From Pyrus communis (taxonomy: Eukaryota; Streptophyta; Magnoliopsida; Rosales; Rosaceae), in contig NC_084808.1 in assembly GCF_963583255.1 (NCBI RefSeq), positions 14,035,201 to 14,099,200 of the forward strand: DNA of 64,000 nucleotides, given 5' to 3'. Within the stretch, counting starts at the first letter, position 1. Each line of letters starts with the position of its first letter. The notes beneath the pieces are model-generated. The model was given only the letters and a program-made list of their open reading frames with translations, made no database searches and was not told where the DNA came from. Position numbers and translations under genes: made by a program. This document shows, in pieces, positions 23,505 to 37,400 of this stretch.

Positions 23505-24473
23505 TTAGAAGTTCGTAATTGTCAAACGCAGCCGTTTACAAAGTGTCCCGCAAGAAATCCTCTTTATGTGAATTTTGTGAAATTTGGTATTATTGCTCTG
23601 CTAGGCTAGTGCTTGTTCTAGCCTGACCCGTTGTACACCTCTAGTTATCCATTGTGATCTCAAAACTGGCAACATTATATGCTCCATGCAGCAATGATGT
23701 CAAAAATTACAGAACAAAAGGCATAGCTAAACAAGTGTGCGACGAAACATTATATGAACAGAACGTTGAAAAATGAGTTTACAATTCAAAACTTGTAGAT
23801 TCCGTATGAGTTCCGTTCTCTAAAACACTTGATTTCAAATCTAAGGATTCATGGTATCAATCATTGGAATTGATATCAAGCATTCATATTAAAAACACTA
23901 AAAGCGCATTCATGTAGTCTTCACCCTTGATGCAAACTTTAAAGACGAGTGACCATATTCCTTGGTCTCCATAGGACGAAGAGAACATCACTGATCTGTA
24001 CATACATCAAATCCACAGTAACAGTTCAATCAAACAGATGTGTCTGCAACAGGCTTTGTTCAAAGCAATCAGGCAAATCCACTATATTTACCTTGTACCG
24101 TAATACATTCTACCACTTTTTACAAATGAAGATTCGGGGCAGGAGCAGTACTTTTGAGATCACTCCCACCAAACTGTTCTTCCCTGCTACCATCCCTATA
24201 AAGAATGCTCCCTCGATGTCCCGTTACAAAATGAAAGCGAACTCTGAAACCTATCCTGCCCCTTTACCTATCCCAACCAGCCTAGTATAAGTTTACAATT
24301 CTAACTGGAAATAAGAACACCACACCCAGGACAATGGAAGTTACAATGAAGAAAAGCACCTGAAGTGGCGAAAAATTTGGGGCGGATTTACAGGAGTTGA
24401 AAGAATTGAAGCTTCGGTTAAATCCTTGTCAAAAACGTGTACCACAAAGAGGAAGATTGTGGAAGTGACTGCC
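23505..24473 (-). other. Myosin 3' flank, including 3' UTR
   Basis: Downstream of the myosin stop codon (24474-24476). The 3' UTR must begin at 24473 on the minus strand. I could not fix the poly-A site or tell whether the UTR is spliced. The plus-strand open frame at 23949-24290 lies antisense here and has no recognisable domain. Confidence 0.5.
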
Positions 24474-27400
24474 TTACTCCTGTAAAAATTGGAAGTCTGG
24501 ATTGTCCGAAAGTTCTGCGGGAGGTTTTACATCTGAATAGCTCTCGTCTTGCATGGAACTCGATATATCTTCAATTGAAAAAGGAATGCTGCATTCACAA
24601 AGCATGGTTAGTAGAAGTTTCCAACATCAGCATTCATAAACGGAAATAAAACAAAGAAAAGAGACTTCCTAACCTGGAATTGTCATCCAGCAAGAAGGAG
24701 CTGCTATCATCACTGCTGGAGTCATCTGTCATTAGAAAGTTCATGCTAGAAATGACCTGCAAAAGGAAAGCAGTTTCACTATGTCAGACTATTATGATTA
24801 AGCTTTGCAGTTTCCAATCAAATTTTCAGTTTTCTCAACTCACATCAGGGGAAACACTTTGCGTGTTGTAATCATCATCCAAAAATAGTGTGCATACTCT
24901 ATGAAGTTGTTGAACACTCAAGACCTGAAGAGAGAAGCATAAATGAGCTAGAGACAGTGCAAACAAGAAAATCAAATTTATTTGTAAATGAACCGAAGTC
25001 TATTAACAAGAATCCGCAGCTTCAGCCAGATGCGGACAAAAAATTCATTTCATCTTCCAGTTTCACAGAGAGACTTACAGGGCATAGGTCATTTGTTAGT
25101 TCATCATAGGAGATTCTGGACTTTTGGTGTAGAACCTGCAGAGATCAAATAAGTCTTCAGTTCAGAACTAGCTAACAACCAAATGAAAATAGATTAGCAG
25201 ATGAATTTCCAATTTGAATTCAGTACCGTGCCCATTAATTTAATTAATAACCATCTTTGTACAGGAAAACGTAATCATGAAATAAGGTGACTACATTTCT
25301 CCACATTTCAATTTCAAAAATATAGAGAAAATTCGACAAAAGCAATCCTTCATTCCTTAAATAAATGAGTGTCAGAAATGTTGCTACTTGCACAATGAAA
25401 AATCAAAGTTTGGATACTTTGGAATAATTCAAATGCGAACAACCTACAAGTTGACAAGCAATGCAAAACACTTCATACAAATCTGTGATGGGAGATAAGC
25501 AAGAAAGGGAAATCCATGCCAATTTTAACTCTCTAGAGTTAACACAATTGCTCCATCTGTTGTATTTGAGTATAACGATGTTAACAGTTACAAAATTCAT
25601 AACATTGTCACATTTCTTCCTTATCTGGTCTTATATTCCTCTTGATGAATAAGAAATATTTTTATTTTCATAATCCTTATATTTTTAATAACAAAGCATA
25701 AAGATATAAAGAATAAATGGTTATTAATATTTCCAGTCTTTGTATAAATATTAAATACCAGTTGGTGTGAATTGTACAATAACTACCAACAAGAACCATC
25801 AGAAGCAACACAACCGAGAAACGTACCAAGAATCCTACAGCCTGCCTAACATATTTGAGTTCATCCCATGATGAGGCAGCATACTGCAATGAGATGAAAC
25901 GTCAACCAGAAATGATCAAAAGAAAGAATGACAGAACAACCAAAACTATTTTCAAGATGGAAGGCAGGGAGGATTGTAGGGACTTAAAAAAAAATTGAAA
26001 ATTAACCTTTCACTGCTGGTAAGTTTAAAACAGTACCTCTTCTTTTGCTAGGCTACACCATAGCTCCAATTCAGCTAGCCCATTCTTCACATATTGGCCA
26101 TTGCTGAAGGTGCAGCACTCTCGACGAAGAAGAAGGCTGCAGCAGAATCAAGCAATAAATCAGCCACAAGTTAACCCGGTCATATTTAATTTTTGTAATA
26201 TTTATTGACAAATATAAGAGAGTAACTTACCTATTAAAAATCTGTACATTGATGTATGAGAACATTTGAGTAAATATCTTCTGAACAATAATTGGAGGCA
26301 CCTGAAAGAAGGTCATTCATTGGATTAAAATGTCGCAAGGGGATACTAACCACCTTAAAAGTGTCACGAATATTGCTTACACAATTTTCTTTAAATGTAG
26401 TGAGAAACCCATTAAGATTTGCGATGATGCTATTCCAAGGATTAGCCCGAGGACTGTTCCCAGTTGATCCTTCAGGTGATTTTGAAACACCACCTTTTGC
26501 CGTTTTGGGTGCCTGAATCATCAAGGAAACACGTGACCCGACTTAATTAAATGATACCATAAAATATAATAAACTGAAATGTTTCATGTAAGAGATCTCT
26601 AGCATATTTAACCACAATGATTCATCAATCAAAGCTAATTCTTGGCAACCAAATTTTTGACACATCAAACACATTACCTAACTTGCATTCTCACCAACAA
26701 AATGAATCACAAACCTAACCAAACCAGTATAGAAGGCATCCGTGTTAACATAGCATATGGTAAAAATTTCCTGCCCTTGGCAAAAATTTATGAAAATGAC
26801 CAGAGGTAATCTTCACACTAGCATTTAAATCACATGCCTACTTCTAGAAGGTATGAACCCAGGAGTATAGCAAAAGTTAACAGGAGAAATTAAAGCTGAA
26901 AGCAATTACTTTTCCATCCTAGGACTTAAAAGAATGTAAGAACTAAGCTAAAAACTCATGCCAAGTTCCAATGGTGTAATGCCAAACTTCATTGTACCTG
27001 GATGCAAGAAGAAAGATGAAGTGACAATTCCTTCTTCAAATTGTCTCGGACGATTCCATATATCTTTTCTACATATGCTGTAAGTTGCTGCTTAAAGAGC
27101 AAAGCTGGATACTTGGCCTCAACCTGACGTACTAAATCAGAAGCACCAACTGAAAGATTGGCAGAAGAAGATCGGAAGCCCTACAAAGCAAGAACATCAT
27201 ATGACAACAGGCACAAGAAGAAAGAAATCAGATACCCAGAAAAAAAAAAAATCAAAATGATACATGAATAAAATAGATTTCATTACTTGGGTCATCCTTC
27301 CAAATAAAGATGTAGGGGTAGGAGGCTTTCGTGGAGCAGTTCTTAAACTCCGCTGGAGCAAGAACAACAATGTAGATGTATTGGAAAGCCAATAAGCCAT

Positions 27401-28400
27401 ATGATCATTGTTATCCTGGTCCTGTAAAGAAACATGTCATCAAACTCAAGTTCTGAAAACAGTGCAGCATAAAGTCCCAAATTGCTTTGGACCCCTGCAT
27501 TTCTTAAAAAACCAAATCTTGTTTTCTCTTGATAGCTTCAAAAGCTTTTATTTTATTGATTTGGTTAACCACTATAAATATGTGGTTATCCACTTAAATA
27601 AATAGTGGTCCTTCATGAATATGTGGACACATCTTTAGAGAGTTTCCTGTGTGCTATACAAAATTCAACAGTTCGTATTCAGATTCAAGTAATTGATAGT
27701 AACCCAAAGAAATCACTGAGGGAAAGCACCCCCCCATTAAATTAGAATTCATGATCAAATACACTCATCAGTTAGCATAGAAGTCTTGTCAAAAAAGTTC
27801 AATGCAACAGAGTTGTGAAGGGGTCTAACCCCCTCCTATCTGCTTTGATGACTGGTTCAGTTCTAATACATTAGTAAGACAAAATTTATAATGGATATTA
27901 ATTTACCTCAATTGCAGAACCAATTATCTGAATAAGTCGGTCAAATACACTAGTTTTTTCCGCTTCAAATAATCTCCAGTGCAGAAGACATTTGTATGTT
28001 GTTATTGCTGCAACTGGCTTTCCTTCACTGAATCCAAGATTACCTGTAACTAATTTCATAAGAGTATCTACACCCTCCTGCACCACATAGATGAATAATA
28101 CAGAAGCAGAATAAGCTTCAAGAGAAAAAGTAAAGAAAAAATAAAATAGATAAGAGTAAAACCAAATAAAAGAAAATCTAAAAATTGGAAAGAATGACTT
28201 GCTTCTCAAATACATACATGTTGCCTTTCAATTTGGGATCTCCTGAAAGACTCTGAGCCAAATTTCTTGGACGGTGTAGTTCTCAGTGGTTCCTACATTA
28301 AATCAAACCTTAGGATCGTACAAAGAACAACAAATAAACAGCTATGGTAAACAAGACTTGATTTAAATTATTCACTTACATGATGACCATTCCCCAAAGG
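24474..28400 (-). other. Myosin globular tail with DIL domain
   Basis: Residues about 1083-1517. The dilute (DIL) domain starts around the exon at 27907-28077 ([20 protein letters not shown]) and runs through [67 protein letters not shown] and [20 protein letters not shown] to [14 protein letters not shown]. It is followed by an acidic, serine-rich linker ([18 protein letters not shown]) and the terminus. This region binds cargo adaptors in the family. Confidence 0.92.
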
Positions 28401-31400
28401 CTGCAATTATAGGGGGAGAAACAAAAATCAATAAAATGTTCTTAGCAGGACCAATGCAAAAAAAAAAAAAAAAACATTCTTGTGGGAAGCCTACCTGAGC
28501 TGGTGCTCCAGCCAAATGCTCTGACATTTTCATAGAAGCTGACATCTTTAATGCTTGCTGACGCAAAATATGGTCCTCGGTTTCTATGTCAGAAAGTTTT
28601 TCTTCTAGCCTGAGGAATGATACAGGCAACAAACTATATTAGAATAACAAAGCACAATTAAGCATAAAAATTAACTATTCAATTAATTGACTGAGTAACA
28701 ATCAGTGATGCATCCTAATCCAATGTGACAGAAGTCGAGAAAGAACCTCTGCATGGCAGTCTTCAAATCAATTATCTTCGATTCTGCCTCCGTAGCCTGC
28801 TTGAGCCGCTGTTCACTAAGCCTGCTTGTTTCTTCAAACTTTTTCTCTGTTTCATCAATCTTCTTTTCCAGTGAATCTACCAGAGCCTGAAAGATCAGAG
28901 CTAAAAATCATTAAGAAAAAAGAAACAAGGCAAAAAAACCTCAGACAATTGTGTACTTGAAAGCAATCACAAACTAATCACTTTATATACCTGAAATACC
29001 AAAACTAAAAAGCATATGAGAGTTTCAGTGCCTTTACCTTAAGCTGCTCATTTTCGGCAGTAAGCTTATTGACTATTTCCTGATCCACAACTGAAATCTC
29101 CTGTACAACTGGCAGTTGTTCAGCTACTTTTGCTGCAGCCTCAGCCGCTTTTGCTGCCTCCTCTGATGCTTTTGCTGCAGCCTCACGTTCCTTCATAAGC
29201 AGGGATTTAGTTTCTTGAAATTCGAGTTGCATCTCTTTAAAAGCAGACTGCAACTTCGCATTTTCCTTTGTTTTGGCCTCTTCCATGTCAGCCTGCATTT
29301 AAAGAATCCCTCTCTTGTTATGCATATACCATATTTTTTTCAGACTTGATATATAGAAGTCAAAATAGATTTATTGCTCTTGTGCTTCTTGTCAAACTAA
29401 GATCCTTAATCAAGAAGGATCCAAATGGATGTATAAATAACAATTCAAACCAAAGGTACATGGTGAACCAATGATATAGGACAGTACACAAGATGGTGAA
29501 CCTATGATCTTTGGTGGCCTTTGATGGTAGAAATGCGAACAAATATAAGAGGTTTACAGAATAGGAAGATAAAAAACTTAATCTGAGAGACAATAAAATA
29601 GAGGAGAAGATAGTATAAAAATAGATTTGTTATTGATAGACTCTTGCAGTATGATTATTATTTGAACCAAATAAGCTTTATTGTTAGACTTGGAAAGATG
29701 GTTTAGTACTAATCCTTTCAAAGAGTACTTTTTTTTCTAACTATAAAGTTGTTACTGCATCAACCAAATTTCATAGAGAACTCCGAGCAGAAAACATAAA
29801 AACACAATTCTTCTTCAGCCTACATACAGAATGCTTTTGCAGGCTTACAACCTTTGATCAAACATTTCAAAGGAACGTACATGAGGAAAACTTTATCAAG
29901 TGGAAAAGATTGGAGTATTCACCAGGAAATCATATCACCATAGTTTTTTTGGTAGGTAACTTTAGCTGATTGGCATATCCTTCAAATATTGATTACATGA
30001 TTGCAGTCGACGTAGCTATGTAGGATACTATGCATTAACATATTACAGAGAAGATAGGGATCATTACCCTCATTCGCTTCTCCAGTTGCAGGCGCCAGGT
30101 TAGCTCTTCAACTTCCTTTTCCAACTTATTTTTGGCTTCTTGGAGAGCACCAGTTTCCTTAGCAGCCTGCAGAAAAAGACAAGTTAATTAAAAAATATAA
30201 TGCTCATTTTGCATATACACTCTGTTTGAAACCACTGTACATTGGTTTGTAACAAAATTTCAAATATGATACCAGACAAAGACAGATCGGGCTGGTTTAA
30301 TGGAGCAGACTTGACCATGATTTTCATTTATTGATACTATTTTTTAGTATGAGTCTTCTAGATGGTGGAACCCATCACTTACACAAGATAAAGGAAGTCC
30401 ATAAAACCAGATCAGACATGTTTAGCTTTTTTTCTTCTTGTTAAAGAAATCGCCAGTTTTTTAGCCTTTTCAATTGAGTTCTAGTACTTTGTTATTTCAA
30501 ACACAAAATATAAATGTATATATAACAAAGTTGTGGACTCAAACCACCAAATGAACTGAAATTTGAATTCCATTGTGTTCCGAACAAGGCCAAAGAAGCA
30601 TAGAAACTGAGTCAAGATCTTGAGGTGTTTTAGGTTGAGAATTGAACAGTAGAAAAATAGAACTTGGCAAAAGAAAACATACACAAGTGCTAGAGAGAAC
30701 ATTATTGACAGCGGAGCATGATCATTGATCAAACTACAGTTACCTGCTCTTGTAGCAAGCTAGCTAAATTACTAAACTAAATAAAATTTTCACCCTTCAA
30801 TGAAAACCAACAAATTTAACCAGATTGCGGAAGTGGATCATAGGCAAGACAAAAGCTTGTTAAAGACAAATAACATAGAAATTTATAAAGCACAAGACAC
30901 CATGAGAAAATACCGCCAGATTGCAACATATGGAAACGAAATTAACAAGCAGACCCACAAAGGTAAGACAAGGCATCAAAAGAGTAAGCGAAGAAAATCA
31001 AACACTGAAAAATTCAGAAGAAAGAAAGAAGGTATCACCATCTTTAGCTTCCGCAACTCTCTACGAGCAACTACTCGTCTCCAACCACATTGTATGGAAA
31101 TAGCTGCTTTCTTCATCCTCAAATAACGAGCATGTGCTAAGTGTTTCCGGCAATGACTCTGTAATAATATTCTGAATCAATGGGTAAAACAATAAAAGCA
31201 TAAAAGAGATTACAAAATAAAACCAACAGAGAACTACAACAACCGGCCATAACTAAAGAAAACCTAAAATATAAATTTCCGGATCAGGATCTTGTACATT
31301 TGGTTTTCTCTTTTGATAGCCTCTCTCTCAATAGAGATTTCTCTTCTCTATCACATGAATTTGGGAAACAAAACAAATCAATAAAATTTATTCGTTTTGA

Positions 31401-34400
31401 TAAGCTTTTTTATAACACATTTCCTTATATTGTACAAGAAAAAGATAAAGAAATTGTATTCAGATATTCAGCAAATGAAGAAACCCCGAAAATATCAGAA
31501 ATCATTGCTATATTAGAAAAGTAATCTTCACCTGTATCACTGTTGCAGCCCTTGTTTTCTTCCTGGAACTAAGCTCCTTACGAGCAGCCAACCCTCGCAT
31601 ACCAATTTGAATACAAACAGCTGAAGAGCACAAGTTTTTATAACCATTCCTAGAAAGATAAGAGCGACCATATTTCTGAATAATCACAGAAGCAGCTTCC
31701 CTTCTCATGTTTTCATATCGGTGGCGTGCAACTTGTCCTGCAATCAGTCAAAGAAAACAAAAGTTTTAGTAACAGATCTTGGGCTATAAGGCAACAAATC
31801 TCCTAGAAGCACAAGGTGAAAATTCTTGCTTACCTCTACATAAGCCTTGGATTTGGATGGCAGACAACCGCAACAAGACAAATTTTTTGCGACATAGGTA
31901 GGAGCGAACTTTTCTCTGGATAACGCTAGCCGATCTTCCCAATAACTCACTTCTATATGCATCTAGTTCTGCCATCTGACCAGCCCTGAGGAACACTTTT
32001 GTTTTCCCAACCTGCAACAGGAACATATCAGAAATATTGGCTTTGTTAACCCTACAAAAGATTATAGGTCAGGATCATGTAATGATCGGTGATACAAAGC
32101 AGCTTGACTCCTGAAAAAGTAGATTTTCCAATTGTAGTGCAGTAGCTCAGTCTTACGTGACAAGAAAAACTGCCATCCATTTTAAGCAAATGTATGCAGA
32201 TAAACAACTTCTGGAGTGGAAATATAATGAGTTCCACTTAATCATTTAACCATTTAAAAAAATATGATAACATCTAACTTTAGCTCCAGATAACAGTGTG
32301 AAAGAAACAGAACTGTTTGAAATACCTGATATCCCTTGAGGTTGACCTTTTGTAAGAGCTTCTTGCATGCAGTGACCTCATCAACGCTGAAAATAATGAA
32401 TTAAGAAAGTTAACAGAAGTTTAACATAAAAACAAGAAGAAGGAATCCTGACACTAAAAAAAACAACGATGAAAACTAGCCTACAAAACAATAGAATTGT
32501 CTCCATAAAACAGGACCTTAAGTCCAAAGATATTAGAGTATCACAGATCAGTTGTTTTCGAACTAGTGAGAGCTTCTAGACAAGATAAATGTTGAAATTC
32601 CAAATATATTGAAGCCCAAAGTGATGATTCAAAACTAACTTTACCCTGCAACTCCTCCATACCAATATAGTTTTCAAAAAACTTGTTTTCCCGCAACCAT
32701 AAAACTGTTATAGTTTGTGCTGCATATGTAGTCCATTACTCTTGTACAACATCAAAACACACCCATAAAAATGAAAAACAGACAACAACATAGATACATA
32801 GTTGTAGCAGTGTTGCATAAATCTTTGTAGTAAATATAGAGAACATTAATCATGTTTAGTTCATTGTGCGGTCAATGCAATCAACTGTTGCAGGACACCC
32901 ACGAAGTTCTACATGGGTAGTGCACATACAGTACATTCATTTCATTGTGTTAACTACAACATGGAGTCAATGGGATCAATTGGCGGAGACATCAATGATG
33001 TTCCAGAAAGATAAATAGATAGATCGATAGTCCATTAATGCAGGTTGGGAATTGTGGGATAAGTTCTGGTCACCAATAGACAGCAACATGCATCAAAGCA
33101 TTACAGAAAAGCCCAGAGTCTAGATTACCTTACAGATGCATGAAAGCAAAGAATATACATATACATATATATAGCCCACTTACAAATGCATGAAATCAAG
33201 AATACACACACACACACACACATATATACATAGAGAGAGAGAGATTAATTGATGTTCAGAGAATTTGGTGAAACTACCTTCCATTTAGAACCTCAGGTGC
33301 CAGAATTTTAAAACGACTTGTAAATTCTCCAAAGGTCTTTCTAGTTGGATATCCAGCACAACTAATCCGAATTGCCTCCATTACTCCCTGGGATTAGATA
33401 CATAACAATTCAGGTTGCATTATTGTGCAAGGCGTAACTGGTAAGATTTTTTTTCTTTTTGGGACTACACAATATGCTTACCCCACAGCAAAGCTGCTGT
33501 AAAACAGCGGTATTTTCAAATATGGCAGGTTTGAGTTGATTATTTGGCTTTACACAGCGTATGTAGTGAGGCTCAATGGCACTTAGCGTTTCAAGCAATG
33601 ATTGCAGTTGTTGCTGTTCAAGAAGACAATAAAGAATAAAAACAAAATGAACATAAACAAAATTTAATTGATCACTGAGCATAAGCTTAATTAGAAATTT
33701 GGAACAGAAAGGGACCTTGAATCGAGAACCTATTGATGAGAACTTTGATTGTTTGGCAGATTCTTCGGGTAAAGGAGGGAACAAGCCTGAAACAAAAGGG
33801 CATTTGGAGGCACTAAGGAGTGCTTGATGCTCTGCAACAACATAATCTTTGTTCTTATCCAGGAAGAACTCTGTTTGATAAGTAACCTGAAAACCAAATT
33901 TTCCAACGACATAAATATCAAGCAAGTTGATAACTTCTCCATGGTAGGATTTGATTAGTCTGATGCAGTTTGTACAAGAGGTTAGGGTTGAATTCAAAAC
34001 TTACATCACCGGCATAATGGCAAATGGTAAAGTCGGTAGGCGACAATTTTGGCTTGTTAAAACGTTTATGGTCTTTAAAAGTTTGATAAAGCTTCTGTGA
34101 AAATGTTTCGTGGGTTGATCTCGGGAACATACTACAAAGAATAACATAAGCTTGTCACCAAATCACAAGAAATAGATCAAAATACTTCCTAGTAAATAGT
34201 CAACAAGTTGGTATCTAAGGAGGACGGAGGGGGTATCGTATTAATTTTTATATTCCAGTGCATACCAAGCCTCATCCAGAAGAGCAATGATGCCACCGGG
34301 CTTCTGAAATAATAAAAGCATATATCAGAAATAAAAAAAACACGATATTGCAAGCAAATAAAATAATATGTTTAATTCAAAGAAATGAGCAGACCTTAAT

Positions 34401-37400
34401 TAAAATTATTGAAAACTGGCATACCTTTTCAATGAGATCAAGAACATCCTGATTATCGATGAACTCTATGTAACTCCAATCAATTTCTTCTTTAGTATAT
34501 TCTTCTTGCTCCATCTTGAACACATGCTGTCAAGCAGAATGTTGACACTTAATTGAGTAAATGAGAGTAGTCTGGAGGATCCAAGAATACCAAAGAATAC
34601 TTATTATGTATCCATTCCCACACCTGGTTGAAATGCTGCTGCAATTTTTCATTTGTCAAATTGATACAAAATTGCTCGAAGCTGCACATCAGTTAACGGT
34701 TTTGAAATTAAACACGAGAAGTGAACTCAAGAATATAAAAAAAGCAACCAGGCCAACCTAAGAAGTGATAAAGAACAGAGCCGTCACAGAAATGTGCAGG
34801 CAGTTAATTTTTGCATGAGTAGATAACGCATAGAAGAAAAGGCTGTGATATCAGTTTAAAGCTTTCTGAACCAGATGTGATAGCACGAATAAAACACTTG
34901 GAACATTATTAGAAGCAAAGGCTGTAATATCAGTTGAAAGTTTTCTGAACCAGATGTGACTGCACAAATAAAACACTTCAAACATTGTTCAGGATTTTGG
35001 CGTAAAGGAAAAAAAATCTCTGGATTTAAATGGCATCATACAGCCACAAAGGGAGAACTTTCTCGATCAAGATCCCAATCCAAAAAACAGAAGGAATCGA
35101 TGCAGTCCTCTGCAATAATTTAACCTTTTAAACGATGAAATAAAAGCATACCAGTTAAGCACCTGTTTGTCTTGAAACTCTCGAATCCATAAATATCCAG
35201 AACTCCAATCAAATATTTTGAATCAGGATCCTGACCAATAGTGTTGTTTATCTTGTTCACAAGCCTGGGGCAATTAGTTCACCACATTAGGAAAACATTA
35301 AGAACTAGATTATATCAATGCAGAAAATTTTTTGCTGAACAATGAACTAACTAGTATATTCCTACCAATCAAATAATCTTGAATAAACAATTTTGGCCAA
35401 TGCATCTCTACTGATGGCTGCAGAATCTGGATCTAAGCTTTTCTTTATGGTCTCATCACGGGTTACCATCACACGTTTGCACAGAGAATCTTCAAGAGAT
35501 TGCTCATCACACCTAACATAGATTGTAGACAAAAGCTCAGCCATTTACTTAAGAAAACATCAAAAACCACATGTGGATATTTACCAAAAAAAAAAAAACA
35601 TATAAAGTAATGGACACGAACATGAAAAGTTCAGCAGCAGTTTTGAGATGGAACCGAGAGTTATCATCCTTGGGTTCAGAAGAATCAGATTCATTCCCCT
35701 TTGCAAAGTTAACATTGCCTAAATGAAGTATTGCAGCTACAACTCGAAATATTCCATCCTAAAAAAAGCAGAACAAAAGTCAAGATATTTGATAGAATAT
35801 TTAATGTTCATAAGCAATCCAGTGACATACCTGCTCCTCAGAACTGATCCCAACCACATCCATAGCTTTCCTAGTTGTGAGATACTCCTCTGAATCGTCC
35901 ACCCCATCCAGCTCATAGCAGTTGGACTGATTTAAATAATGAAATGTTCTTGGATTTCCCAATTTGTACTTCTCAAAATCCTGAATGTGGGCACAAAAAA
36001 ACATGCAAATGTTAAATTTATATGAAGAACTAGTCATGTCATTTTGATAATGAACTGTTCTTAGGTTTAATTATTTCGAACTAAACTCCCACTCTAAATG
36101 ACTCGGAGTGACACTACCAGCAACAAAAAGTTCACATGAATGCACCAAACAGCTAGTAACAAACTAGAAATCCATATCAATTTTGGAATAGTGAGCACTG
36201 AGCAGTAGGATAACTTAGTTAATACAATTAGGATCTATATTATCCAGTGATTTTCTGGTTTTTTCTAATTCTAAGTATTTACTTTTTAGCCAAAGAACAA
36301 TTAATCATGGCTTTCTATTATAGAACCAGACCATATGAAGAATACATTGTATGTGTATAGGAGATCATTTCACCTCTGGAGGTGCAGAACAGAGCATATA
36401 AAAGCAATGGTAATTTCTCTCTGGATCAGATACTTGACAAACTCTGGATCGCTCCAATAAATAAGTTCTAATGGCAGCTCCTGAGATTCTCCCTGTTTGA
36501 TCAAACTGAATCTCCACGAACTTACCAAAACGACTGCAGTTATGTTAAGCTCAATCAGAGTGGGAAATTAACCCAATTGACTAGAAGATACAACAGAAAG
36601 ATATACAAACTGCTCTCAATAATAACCTTCCACTGTAAGATTAGATATCCCATCAGATTAGACATCCCATCAGACTTATAAAAAAATAATTTTTAATAGT
36701 AATCCTGGTAGAAGAAAAAGGAAACAGGTTCCCACCTGGAATTATTGTTTCGGACAGTCTTTGCATTACCAAATGCTTCAAGAACAGGGTTAGACTGCCA
36801 ATAATAATAACATAAAAAATAAGTGAAGAAATGGATTTTTTTACTAGCGCAAGTCACTTCCCAAAGAAAAGTCATGAATAATAGACATCTCAGATGACAA
36901 CAAAAATAGAACTGTAATGCTAGTTCCAACTGGATGCGTAAGAACATCATAAACTTGTTACCTCCAAGACTTGCTGTTCCACAGACCGCCCCTCCGATAC
37001 AGCTCTTCCACCCATATAGGCAAGATAACGCATAAGCATCTTTGTACTCTCTGTTTTCCCGGCTCCACTTTCCCCACTGACCAAAATTGCCTGGCTTATT
37101 CCCTCGTTAATCATCTGTCTGCATTAAAAAATAAATAAAAATTTATTGAAGTTGCACCACACAGTCAAAAGGTGAAGCAAATGGCAAAGTTCAACAAAGT
37201 ACCTATAGGCAGCATCAGCAATAGCAAAAGGGTGTGGGCTCAGCTCACCTAAAGCCACACCTTTATACTGTTCCATCATATGATTATCATATAAATGAGG
37301 TAGTCTCCGGAAGGGGTTCACAGCTATCAATATACTTCCTGTATAAGTCTGGAAACACAACTACGGAGTTTAGCTCTGTCTGCAATCAAAGTTATACCTT

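Noticed and set aside
23949..24290. 113-codon plus-strand open frame near the myosin 3' end
   Set aside because: Antisense to the probable 3' UTR, with no domain and no promoter or splice evidence.
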